Assembly: GCA_016794365.1 (NCBI GenBank)
Contig: JAEUKB010000100.1
Span: 1-64,000 of the forward strand
Origin: Myxococcales bacterium
GTDB lineage: Bacteria > Myxococcota_A > Polyangia > Palsa-1104 > JAEUJZ01
DNA: 64,000 nucleotides
Direction of reading: 5' to 3'
Below, one piece after another: positions 19,095 to 27,198 of the stretch. The notes beneath the pieces were generated by a model. The model had not been told where the DNA came from, ran no database searches, and was given only the letters and a program-made list of their open reading frames with translations. Each line of letters opens with the position of its first letter. The stretch's first letter is position 1. Position numbers and translations under genes: made by a program.

Positions 19095-20446
19095 ACCGTC
19101 GGGCTGCCGCGAAGCTGCGCCAGGATCTGCTCGGCGCGCTCTTTGCGAACGTCGCCCAGCTTCGACAGCTCTGCCGCGACCTGATCGACCAGTTCACCGC
19201 TCGCGCCCGCCGCCACCGCCACCGAGCGCGCGTGCAGCGACATATGACCTTGCTGAATGCCTTCCGCCGCCAGCGCTCGCAGCGCAGCCAGGTTCGATGC
19301 CAGACCGACGGACGCCATCACCATGCCCAGCTCTTGTGCCGACGAGACACCCAGGATCTGAAGCCCAAGCCGCGCACCCGGATGAACCCGCAGCGTTCCA
19401 CCGACGGTACCAATCGCCATTGGCAGCTCGATCTGTCCGTGTAACAGCCCGTCGGAGCCCGCTCGCCAGATCGCCAGCGGACGATACACACCCGAGCGCG
19501 CCGCAAACGCATGCGCTCCAGCTTCGACGCCACGCCAGTCATTTCCCGTCGCCAGCACCACCGGATCGATGCCGTTCATGATGCCTTTGTTGTGCGTCGC
19601 GGCGCGATACGGATCCAGCTCGGCAAAGCGACTGGCCAGCACGATGCCATCTCGCACGGCCACACCGTCGAAGCGCTCACTGCGCAAGACATCGAGCGGA
19701 ACCCGACAGCGAACCCGAACACAGCGACGATCCGCCAGGTTTGACAAGATCCGCAGCCCGAAGCAGCCGCCCGCCAGCTCTGCCAGTCGAGGCGCCACCG
19801 CTTCCGCCACCGTGTTCACCAGGTTTGCGCCCATCGCATCGCAGCAATCGACGATCAGGTGAACAACCAGCATGCCGGGACGAGCTTCCGTCTCACGCTC
19901 CAGCGTTCGCACTTCAATGTCGCGCGTGCCACCACCGCGTCGGAGAAGGTTGGGCTGTGCATCGTTGCAAGCGACGATCAGCGCTTCTTTGTCCGCCAGG
20001 ATCGCCTGCGTCGCGCGCTCGGTATCCGGCACGTCGTATAGCTGCACCTGAGCGATCATCAGCGGCGGATCTGCCTCGGCAACAAAGCCACCACCTTCGC
20101 GCACCATCCGCGCTGCGTTCGACGCAGCAGCAATCACCGACGGCTCTTCGACGCACATCGGCACCAGATAATCGCGTCCGTTGATCTGGAAGTTCAGTCC
20201 CAGGCCCAGCGGCAGCGAGTACGTCCCGACGACGTTTTCCACCATGTGATTGGCTTGCTCGACGGTCAGGCAGCCTTCACCGAGCAGCGCGAGCTCTGCA
20301 CTCGGCAGACCCGATCGCACGCTCAGCATCGAGACCCGATCTTGCACCGACAGCTTATAAAAGCCAGGAATCCGCGACGAGACTCCGCTTCCCACCGACT
20401 GAACTGGATCGGGCGATGACCCGCTTTTCTGCTTGCTGTGTGACAT
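19091..20446 (-). CDS. mvaA: Hydroxymethylglutaryl-CoA reductase, class II
   Basis: A protein of 451 residues that makes mevalonate from HMG-CoA (the pathway direction is inferred from the operon). Signatures: ENVVGTYSLPLG with the catalytic Glu, DAMGANLVNT for the nucleotide-binding region, NKGIMNG with the catalytic Lys and GHMSLHARS with the catalytic His. These are the forms found in class II (bacterial/archaeal-type) enzymes. I use the ATG at 20446; a TTG at 20464 is in frame and overlaps the stop of the upstream kinase. It is the last gene of the mevalonate operon and its stop shares CTAA with the convergent HEAT-protein gene. Confidence 0.94.
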   Translation of the reverse strand: MSHSKQKSGSSPDPVQSVGSGVSSRIPGFYKLSVQDRVSMLSVRSGLPSAELALLGEGCLTVEQANHMVENVVGTYSLPLGLGLNFQINGRDYLVPMCVEEPSVIAAASNAARMVREGGGFVAEADPPLMIAQVQLYDVPDTERATQAILADKEALIVACNDAQPNLLRRGGGTRDIEVRTLERETEARPGMLVVHLIVDCCDAMGANLVNTVAEAVAPRLAELAGGCFGLRILSNLADRRCVRVRCRVPLDVLRSERFDGVAVRDGIVLASRFAELDPYRAATHNKGIMNGIDPVVLATGNDWRGVEAGAHAFAARSGVYRPLAIWRAGSDGLLHGQIELPMAIGTVGGTLRVHPGARLGLQILGVSSAQELGMVMASVGLASNLAALRALAAEGIQQGHMSLHARSVAVAAGASGELVDQVAAELSKLGDVRKERAEQILAQLRGSPTV

Positions 20447-20460
20447 GCTCTTTCGCTCTA

Positions 20461-21378
20461 TCAACTTGCGACGTGAAGACCGACTGAACTCTCGGTGATG
20501 GGCAGCGTAGCGACCTCGGAGGAAAAGCGCTCGACCGCAGCTTGCGACGGCAAAAACACCACCGCCAAGTCCCCGCCGCCTGCTCCTGAAGGCTTCGCCG
20601 CCCCGCCGACTTGGCGTGCCAGCTCAGAAATGCGCAGATGCTCGTCGGTCAGCAGCTTCTGACCCAGCACCTCACCGAGTCGCTGATAGCCACTGTTCGC
20701 ACGCTCAATCGACGACAGCAGCGCTGCCACATCGCCGCGCTGCCAGGCCATCAAAAAGCCGCGCGACGCCACCGAAAGCTCGGCAATGGCACACTGCGCC
20801 GCGTCGTGGACTTGACGATAGCGACCCACCAGCATCCCGGTCGATACGCTCGTCGAGGTCGCCACAAACCGAATCTGCACCGGCAGCGGCTTGGCTTCGA
20901 CCGACGTGTCATACGGACCGAGCACGCGCAGCTTGCCAAACACCGCCGCCCACAGATCCGCTCCCGAGCCTGCCGTACCTTGCGCTGCGTCGTGGGCTCG
21001 CTTGGCTGCGGCATACGCGCGCGACCGAACCTGCTGATCTTGGATGTCGAGTCCCGCCGCGTGAAACAGCGCACCGACCGCCGCCACCGTCGCAGCCGCG
21101 CTGGAACCGACGCCCAGCTTGCGTCCGCCATGTGAAAACGCCGACGTATCGACGTGCGGCACCGGCTCTCCGCTCAGCGTCCGACCCAGTTCTGCCAGCT
21201 CGACGTGCGTCTCTCGCATCGCGGCTTCAATGAACGACGACGACGGAGATCCCGTTCCCAGCACCGCGCGCGCATAGACGCTGACAGCCGCCACCACCGC
21301 AGGCTCTCCTTCGAGCACCGCGTATTCGCCGATCAGCATCGCTTTGCCCGGAGCTGCGACGGCAAACAGCTGGCTCAT
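20461..21378 (-). CDS. mvaK2: Phosphomevalonate kinase (GHMP family)
   Basis: A protein of 305 residues. GHMP-kinase motifs: an N-terminal APGKAMLIGEYAVLEG, the phosphate loop KLGVGSSAAATVA, and the C-terminal KPSGAGGGDLAVVF. The GEYAVLEG opening and the AGGGD ending are those of phosphomevalonate kinases rather than mevalonate kinases. It converts mevalonate 5-phosphate to the diphosphate with ATP. Its ATG overlaps the stop of the upstream fused gene by 4 bases (ATGA-type), so translation is likely coupled. Cytoplasmic. Confidence 0.9.
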   Translation of the reverse strand: MSQLFAVAAPGKAMLIGEYAVLEGEPAVVAAVSVYARAVLGTGSPSSSFIEAAMRETHVELAELGRTLSGEPVPHVDTSAFSHGGRKLGVGSSAAATVAAVGALFHAAGLDIQDQQVRSRAYAAAKRAHDAAQGTAGSGADLWAAVFGKLRVLGPYDTSVEAKPLPVQIRFVATSTSVSTGMLVGRYRQVHDAAQCAIAELSVASRGFLMAWQRGDVAALLSSIERANSGYQRLGEVLGQKLLTDEHLRISELARQVGGAAKPSGAGGGDLAVVFLPSQAAVERFSSEVATLPITESSVGLHVAS

Positions 21379-23384
21379 GTCAGCGCTCCGACGGACAGAA
21401 GCCGCGCACCTTCGCCGGGCTCTGCGATGATCGTGCGCTTGACGCCCGGAACCGCAGCGAGCGCCGCAGCGACGCGATCCGCAAAAGCCACCGTCGTCAG
21501 CGCCTTCGGATGTGGACCCGCGTCACAGGTAAAGTATGCCTGCACACCGTCGCTGCGAAGCTTGACCATCGCGTGATAGCCCTCGATCGTGCTGCCGCGC
21601 AGATAGACCACGCCGGGGTCCGCCGCCATCGCCGACGCATGCATTCGCAGTGCGCTGCGCTCGGCAATCCGTCCAAGCTGCGCCAGATCTTTGGCCTTCA
21701 CCGCCTGCGTCGCTTCCAGCAGATCGCGCGGTGCCGCCGCCACAAACGGAGCAAAGTACGGCGAGGTATTGGCCGTCACCGTCATGCCATCCGTCGAGGA
21801 AGTCTCTTTCGCTTCATCCGACACCACGCCAATCACCAGCCGCAAGTCCGACCAGTCTGACGGTCCCAGCAGCTGCGTCGCCAGCGCCGAGTCCACCTGT
21901 CCCGGTGTGCCCACACCCAGCACCGCCAGACCGCCGAACAGCGAGCGCGCCGCCGAGCCTGACCCTTGCCGTGCCCAGCTCGACAGCAGGCTGCGATCCA
22001 GCGGCGTCTGTAGCGCCTTGTCACCCAGCAGCGCACCGTAGGCAGCCACCGTCAGTGCAGCAAAGGCCGAAGCCGATGAAGCCAGGCCAGCTGCCGTCGG
22101 GAAGTTGTTGTGGCTACGAACCTCGGCAAACGGACGTCCGGGCAAGCCCAGATAGCGCGCCACCCGATCAAGCTGCCGACTGACCTTGCGCAGAGGCTCG
22201 CCGCTGACCGACTTGTCATTGAGGATCAACACATCCGCCGCAAGCGACGGATCGAGCCGAACCTCTGTGCGCGTCGTCAGTCCCGCCAGCGTCAGCGACA
22301 AGCTGGGCACCGCAGGCAGGTTCAGCGACGGATCATTTTTGCCCCAGTACTTGACCAGCGCGATGTTGGTATTGGCTTCAGCGACGGCGTGCATCACACA
22401 ACTTGTAGGCGAAGGCGAAGCGACAGCCGCAGGACCACCGACTTCGACGAGGAAAGAGGAATACCCAGCGGCTTGCCAGGCTGCTAACACAAGCTCTTCT
22501 CTGCCCGGTGCCAGCGCGACGACACAGCCGCCACCGCCACCACCGGTCAGCTTTGCACCGAGCGCTCCGGCATCGAGCGCAAGCTGACAGACTCGCTCGA
22601 TCTCTTCACACGAGACATCAAGCTGCCGCAGCAGCGCTTGGTTTTCGTTCATCGCCCGGCCAAGCTGCGCCAAGTCTCGACGAGACAGTGCCTCCACCGC
22701 TTCGCCAACCAGCGCCCCGATTCGCGCAAAGATCGGCGCGGTCAGCTCGGGATTTTCTCGGTTCAGCTCTGCGACGCGCGCGACGCGACCTTTGGTATCC
22801 CGCGCCTTGCCGGTGTGACCGATGCAAAGCTTGAGCGGCGGCGAGTCCATCACCGGCGTCAGCCCTTGTCCGCGCCGAAACAGCCCAAAACCCCCGCGCT
22901 GCGCCACCGTGTGATCCAGTCCCGACGGTGAGCCATGAAACACTTTTTCAGCCGCAAACGCCGCAGCGTCTACATCCGATTCCCGTAGGTTCAGCGATGC
23001 GACGCGATCGACGGCACGAACCAGCGCCACCGACAAAGCGGCGGATGAACCAAGCCCCGCGCCCGTCGGAATTGCAAAGCGTGCGACGAAGTTATAGGGC
23101 AGCTCACTTGCTGACAGCGTGCGACCGACCGCCACAAACGAGTGCTCCACGATCGCGCGCAGCGCCAGCGACAGCGACGACAGCACCGCATCCGTCGGAG
23201 GATGCAGCAGCTCAGCCAGCGGCGGCGTCGCGACATCCCACTCGGGCACAAGCAGCCTGCCTTCGCCCGGAATCGCTTCCACCTCGACGCCACCTTGCAG
23301 CGCTCCGCACAGCGCCGGAACGCCGTACACCACCGCATGCTCTCCGAGGAGAATGACCTTACCGCAGGCCGATGTCTTCCACAT
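21375..23384 (-). CDS. Fused mevalonate kinase-diphosphomevalonate decarboxylase
   Basis: A protein of 669 residues with two GHMP enzymes in one frame. Residues 1-~318 are mevalonate kinase: CGKVILLGEHAVVYG at 7-21, PTGAGLGSSAALS at 106-118, the catalytic Asp in SGLDHTV (D157) and LTGGGGGGC at 279-287. Residues ~330-669 are diphosphomevalonate decarboxylase: NIALVKYWGK at 340-349, NNFPTAAGLASSASA at 426-440, RQGSGSAARS at 472-481 and a later TCDAGPHPK with the conserved catalytic Asp. A short Pro/Ser linker joins them. The two enzymes catalyse the first and third steps after mevalonate, flanking the phosphomevalonate kinase step encoded next. No Shine-Dalgarno precedes the internal ATG at 22394, so this is one polypeptide. 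Confidence 0.9.
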   Translation of the reverse strand: MWKTSACGKVILLGEHAVVYGVPALCGALQGGVEVEAIPGEGRLLVPEWDVATPPLAELLHPPTDAVLSSLSLALRAIVEHSFVAVGRTLSASELPYNFVARFAIPTGAGLGSSAALSVALVRAVDRVASLNLRESDVDAAAFAAEKVFHGSPSGLDHTVAQRGGFGLFRRGQGLTPVMDSPPLKLCIGHTGKARDTKGRVARVAELNRENPELTAPIFARIGALVGEAVEALSRRDLAQLGRAMNENQALLRQLDVSCEEIERVCQLALDAGALGAKLTGGGGGGCVVALAPGREELVLAAWQAAGYSSFLVEVGGPAAVASPSPTSCVMHAVAEANTNIALVKYWGKNDPSLNLPAVPSLSLTLAGLTTRTEVRLDPSLAADVLILNDKSVSGEPLRKVSRQLDRVARYLGLPGRPFAEVRSHNNFPTAAGLASSASAFAALTVAAYGALLGDKALQTPLDRSLLSSWARQGSGSAARSLFGGLAVLGVGTPGQVDSALATQLLGPSDWSDLRLVIGVVSDEAKETSSTDGMTVTANTSPYFAPFVAAAPRDLLEATQAVKAKDLAQLGRIAERSALRMHASAMAADPGVVYLRGSTIEGYHAMVKLRSDGVQAYFTCDAGPHPKALTTVAFADRVAAALAAVPGVKRTIIAEPGEGARLLSVGALT

Positions 23385-23390
23385 GTTGGC

Positions 23391-24467
23391 CTACCGCGCC
23401 CCTTCGAGCCACGCACGCAGCGCCCCGCCCAGCACCTTTGGCGCGCGCACAAGCTCCGACGGACTTCGGCAGCCGGTCAGCAGCGTCACCGCCTTCACCG
23501 TCTCGATCACGCCGGTTAGGTATTCGACCGCACCGTCGTAGCCACCCGCTTTCCACGCCTTCAGCACCGGAGCCGCCAGCCCGCCAGCCCGCGCACCGAG
23601 CGCCAGCGCCGCCGCGACATCGAGCCCCGTACGCAGACCGCCCGTCGCGATGATCTGAAGCCCCAAGTCCCCGAGCAGCCCCACCGAAGCGCCCGTCGGA
23701 ATGCCCCAGTCCCACAGAGCGTCACCGACGGCTTTGGCAATGCCCTGAGCGCGATGGGTTTCGACGCCCACCCACGACGTGCCGCCTGCGCCGCTCACAT
23801 CGACCGCTGTGATGCCAATCTGCTTGACCATCTGCCCGACTTGCCGAGACAAGCCACAGCCGGTTTCCTTCACGACAATCGGAATCCCCAGCTCACCGTG
23901 CAGCCTGCGCAGCGTCTCGAGCCCGCCTCGGAAGTCGCGATCACCGCCGGGCTGAACCAGCTCCATTCCCGTCGCCAAATGGACACACAGCGCATCGACG
24001 CCGACCGTCTGACACAGCGCGGCAATGTCGCTCGTGGACATCCGCTGCGCCTGCACAATGCCCAGGTTGCCCAAGATCAGCGCCGTCGGAGCATGCTCTC
24101 GCACAAGGAACGTCCGCGTCGTCTCGGGTCGAACCAGCATCGCTCGCTGCGAGCCGAGTCCAAAGCCAAGACCCAGCGTCTCTGCCGCCCGCGCCAGATC
24201 CTGGTTGATCGCCTGGGCTTCGTCGGTACCGCCGGTCATCGCGCTGATCACGATCGGCGCTTTGAGCACCTTCCCAAGCAGCGGCGTCGAGAGATCCAGC
24301 TCGTCGTAGTGACGCTCGGGGATCGCTTGATGGACCAGGTGAACCTGATCGAGCAGCGTGCCTTTGCTACGGAACTCTACGTCACCGGAAGCGCACAGAG
24401 CGATGTGCTCGGACTTGCGCTGACTGATGAGCGGCTGCTGCAAAACCTCGGAATCGTGCTGGCTCAT
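23391..24467 (-). CDS. fni: Isopentenyl-diphosphate delta-isomerase, type 2
   Basis: A protein of 358 residues, FMN- and NAD(P)H-dependent, interconverting IPP and DMAPP. Family features: RKSEHIALC near the N-terminus, PIVISAMTGGTDEA, LGLGSQR-like GFGLGSQRAML, the VKETGCGLS strand of the barrel, DVSGAGGTSW and a phosphate-binding ATGGLRTGLD. The ATG at 24467 has GAGG 9 bases upstream. It is the first gene of the mevalonate operon and ends 6 bases before the fused kinase-decarboxylase. Confidence 0.93.
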   Translation of the reverse strand: MSQHDSEVLQQPLISQRKSEHIALCASGDVEFRSKGTLLDQVHLVHQAIPERHYDELDLSTPLLGKVLKAPIVISAMTGGTDEAQAINQDLARAAETLGLGFGLGSQRAMLVRPETTRTFLVREHAPTALILGNLGIVQAQRMSTSDIAALCQTVGVDALCVHLATGMELVQPGGDRDFRGGLETLRRLHGELGIPIVVKETGCGLSRQVGQMVKQIGITAVDVSGAGGTSWVGVETHRAQGIAKAVGDALWDWGIPTGASVGLLGDLGLQIIATGGLRTGLDVAAALALGARAGGLAAPVLKAWKAGGYDGAVEYLTGVIETVKAVTLLTGCRSPSELVRAPKVLGGALRAWLEGAR

Positions 24468-24502
24468 GGGGACCTCTTCGCGGACTCGGCTGGAAACTTT
24501 TG

Positions 24503-24519
24503 GGCTCAGTGTGTGCCAC
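24503..24519 (-). promoter_or_regulatory. Possible sigma-54 -24/-12 element upstream of the mevalonate operon
   Basis: On the minus strand the sequence GTGGCACACACTGAGCC has TGGCAC at -24 and GC at -12 with the correct 10-base GG-to-GC spacing, 36 bases before the fni start. The -12 element lacks the usual TT and the GC-rich background makes chance hits likely. The rest of 24468-24674 shows nothing else I can name. Confidence 0.2.
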
Positions 24520-24674
24520 AGCTTGCCTTGGCTGAAAAGGGCCGTGCGCATCCGCTGTCACGACGCTCCCTCGTGCGAAGTCGCACAGCCTGTCGTCTCA
24601 AGACCTTGGCGCACAAACGCGATGCCAGCGCACGCTTGGACGACTGGTTTGCATGCCAAAGCGCAGCGGATTCG

Positions 24675-25586
24675 TTAGCGCGCAGTCCGTAGCCGATACG
24701 TCACCGCAGCGGGCGAGGAGTCCGACGGCATCGCATCCACCTGCCCGCTCGTCAAGAGCGCCAGCAGATGGGCCAGCAGCGACTCTTGCGCGAGTGGATA
24801 CAGTGCAACCGGCGTATCGTCGTAGGCCAGCGGTAGCAGCGCATCGATCGTGTCGGCTCCCGTCGCCAGTGCTTGCACCACCTTGCGCTCGCGCAGCAGC
24901 CGATGTTCCAGATAGCGCCCGACCAGCTTGTCACCTTCTTCGACGGCAATGCCATGCGCGGGCCAGATCCGCTGACGGCCCAGCTGTAGCAGCCGTCGCA
25001 GCGAGTCCAAATACAGCGCCATGTCGCCTTCATCTTGCGGCGACACAATGATCGTTCCCTGCGACGCCACCATGTCCCCGGCAAGCAGACCTCCGCCCGC
25101 CTGATCGAGCAGACAGATGTGTCCCGGCGCATGTCCCGGCGTGTGCAGCACCGAAAAGCCACGCGGCCCAAACGGCAAGACATCCCCTTCGCGCAGCTGC
25201 TCGTCGATTCGCAGGTCAGGACGCGTGCCCAGCCGTCGAGCCGTGTGCTCATGCGCCCACACCGGCACGGAAAACGCAGCAGCCAAGTCCATCGCACCGC
25301 TGACGTGATCGAAGTGATGATGCGAGAGCACCACGGCGGACAGCTTCTGACCGTTTGACTCCAGCGTGCGCAGCGCCGAGACCAGCGCGTGCTGAGCATC
25401 GGGCCAGGGACTGCCGGGATCGATCACGACCAGCTCCGATTCACCGATCACATAGGCGTTGGTGTGCGTCGCAGGCGGCAAGGTCGGACTGCGCAGCGGA
25501 ATCCGCCGAATCCACGGCGCAGAAGCCACGGTCTGCGGCTGGTCCGGCTGGGCCAGGCTCGGGGTCAAAACAGCGCTTTGCGTCAT
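24675..25586 (-). CDS. MBL-fold metallo-hydrolase (LACTB2/glyoxalase II-like)
   Basis: A protein of 303 residues with the metallo-beta-lactamase zinc motif HHHFDH (in LSHHHFDHVSG), a later HTPGHAPGHICL and GGLLAGDMV for the bridging Asp, and a C-terminal helix bundle with the final His region (IWPAHGIAV). The C-terminal winged-helix-like domain (DTIDALLPLAYDD) matches LACTB2/endoribonuclease-like MBL proteins. Substrate unknown; hydrolysis of a thioester or RNA would be consistent with relatives. The start is the ATG at 25586, with GGAG about 16 bases upstream. Confidence 0.85.
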   Translation of the reverse strand: MTQSAVLTPSLAQPDQPQTVASAPWIRRIPLRSPTLPPATHTNAYVIGESELVVIDPGSPWPDAQHALVSALRTLESNGQKLSAVVLSHHHFDHVSGAMDLAAAFSVPVWAHEHTARRLGTRPDLRIDEQLREGDVLPFGPRGFSVLHTPGHAPGHICLLDQAGGGLLAGDMVASQGTIIVSPQDEGDMALYLDSLRRLLQLGRQRIWPAHGIAVEEGDKLVGRYLEHRLLRERKVVQALATGADTIDALLPLAYDDTPVALYPLAQESLLAHLLALLTSGQVDAMPSDSSPAAVTYRLRTAR

Positions 25587-25701
25587 GACAATCGTTTCTC
25601 CAACTCCTACAAACCGAAGATTTTTCGCAGCACTACAACAAAACGTATGGAGCAAACCTGGGCCAATCGTAAGATGAGCCTTGGGGGAAGCCGATCGCTC
25701 G

Positions 25702-25983
25702 ATGGTAAACGTCACGGCACGTAAGATCCGTGAGCATGGACGCGACGCGCGCGAAAAGCCAAGCGCTGGTTTTGGCCGCGTCTATCACGGCCTGCTCGTC
25801 AGCTATCCTACCGTTGGTCGCGGCATGGTCATCTTTCGAGATCCGAACGGCCACCGAATGGTCACGACGCCGGTCCGACGCGTGCTCACCGACCCGGACA
25901 GCGACGCGGTCTACGTAGAAACCGACAACAGCGTCTATCGCCTAACCTTCCACGCGGCGGTTCCACTCGCGGCAGCCTGTTAG
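25702..25983 (+). CDS. Small conserved-looking protein of unknown function
   Basis: A protein of 93 residues. The C-terminal half (GMVIFRDPNGHRMVTTPVRR then VYVETDNSVYRLTF) has regular strand-turn-strand spacing and ends in a typical small beta domain; the N-terminus is basic. No signal peptide or family is recognised. The start is chosen as the ATG at 25702 with GGGGGAAG 11 bases upstream; a TTG at 25681 is in frame. It sits alone between two minus-strand genes and ends 8 bases before the convergent thioredoxin-like gene. Confidence 0.5.
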   Translation: MVNVTARKIREHGRDAREKPSAGFGRVYHGLLVSYPTVGRGMVIFRDPNGHRMVTTPVRRVLTDPDSDAVYVETDNSVYRLTFHAAVPLAAAC

Positions 25984-25991
25984 CCCAGCGC

Positions 25992-27155
25992 TCAGTCCTT
26001 TTCCCACGGCTGTAGCTCGTCGTCGGGCTGAAGCAGCTCAGCGGGCGGCTCGCGACGGCTGCGCTCAAAGCGTGCGCGATTTTGGCTGAGCGACTGACGC
26101 AGCGACTCGGACTCTTTGACCTGTGGGCTGGCCAGCGCTTGCGACGACAGCTTCAGCGCTTCTTTGGGCTCTCCGCGCAGGTGAAAGACCTCGGCCAGCG
26201 TGTCCAGGTAATACGGGCTCTTTCCGTCGAGCGTCAGCAAGTAGCGCGCGGCCCGCTCGGCTTCCGCAAACGCCTGGGCACGCAGCAGCCGATAGATGAG
26301 CTGATTGACTCGCTCTGCCGTCTCTGGACGCAGCAGCCCGTCGAGATAGCGAGCCATTGCCGCTTTGCCCAGCGCATCGAGCGGTCCCAGTCGCAAGAGC
26401 GCTCGCGCAGCTTCCTCTGCGTCGGGACCACTTGGGAACTGCTGAAGGTATTCGCCAAGCTGCTGACGAGGAATCAGGTTCCGCAGCCGCAGCCGTCGCA
26501 GCTCCCAATCGGCCCGAGCCACCACGTCGGATGTCGCACCTGAAACCGCACGGGCTCTGGCCAGCCAGTCCGCCGCGTCGAGAAGCTCGCCACGCTTGCG
26601 CAGCCGCAGCCCCCACAGCAGCATTCCTTCCGCATCCGGTATCGTCGCACGCGCCCGCATCATCAGACGATCGCTTGGCTCAAAGTCAGGAGCGACCCGG
26701 TGAAGCCAGCGCACAAACTCAGCCTCGGTCTGAAAGCCTTGCAGGATGCTGGCGACATCTCCGTCGGTACGCAGCGCAACAAAGGTGGGATAGCCTTCGA
26801 CGTGTAGCGCCTGAACAGCCTCGCGGCCCACCGTCGATTCGGCGTCGTAGCGCACAAACTGAACCTGACTGAGCGCGACACGAACCGACTCTTTGGGCAG
26901 CACGTCCTTTTCAAACTGCTTACATGGACTGCACCACTCGGCGGAAAACTCGATCACCAGGAGCTTTTGCGCTGCGCTGGCTCGCTTCCGTACCGTCGCC
27001 AGTGACTCACGACTCGCTGGAGGCGGCGAAGCGACCGACGATGCAGCTGGCGAAGGACTGGCCGGACCCGCCGCCTTCGAACCCACAGGAAATACGGCCA
27101 AACCGAGCCCAAGCCCCAAGCCCCACACGCACGGTCGCCGACTACCGATTTTCAT
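25992..27155 (-). CDS. Exported thioredoxin-like protein with helical repeat C-terminus
   Basis: A protein of 387 residues. A signal peptide (VWGLGLGLGLAVFPVGSKAAG) and a Pro/Ser/Ala-rich linker lead to a thioredoxin domain with the redox motif WCSPC (C75, C78) and the cis-Pro strand VEGYPTFVAL. From ~170 on the protein is helical with TPR-like segments (ADWLARARAVSG, AARALLRLG, AERAARYLLTLDG, YYLDTLAEVFHLRGEPKEAL). It is likely a periplasmic thiol-disulfide or reductant-delivery protein with a protein-binding tail; partner unknown. The ATG at 27155 is 43 bases from the divergent tilS start, so the two promoters must overlap. Confidence 0.8.
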   Translation of the reverse strand: MKIGSRRPCVWGLGLGLGLAVFPVGSKAAGPASPSPAASSVASPPPASRESLATVRKRASAAQKLLVIEFSAEWCSPCKQFEKDVLPKESVRVALSQVQFVRYDAESTVGREAVQALHVEGYPTFVALRTDGDVASILQGFQTEAEFVRWLHRVAPDFEPSDRLMMRARATIPDAEGMLLWGLRLRKRGELLDAADWLARARAVSGATSDVVARADWELRRLRLRNLIPRQQLGEYLQQFPSGPDAEEAARALLRLGPLDALGKAAMARYLDGLLRPETAERVNQLIYRLLRAQAFAEAERAARYLLTLDGKSPYYLDTLAEVFHLRGEPKEALKLSSQALASPQVKESESLRQSLSQNRARFERSRREPPAELLQPDDELQPWEKD

Positions 27156-27198
27156 AGTGGCACAGTGTATCATCGCCGCCTCGCTGACCCTACCGACA

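Noticed and set aside
22380..22400. Separate mvaD gene starting at the internal ATG 22394
   Set aside because: No Shine-Dalgarno and the frame is continuous from the mevalonate kinase part.
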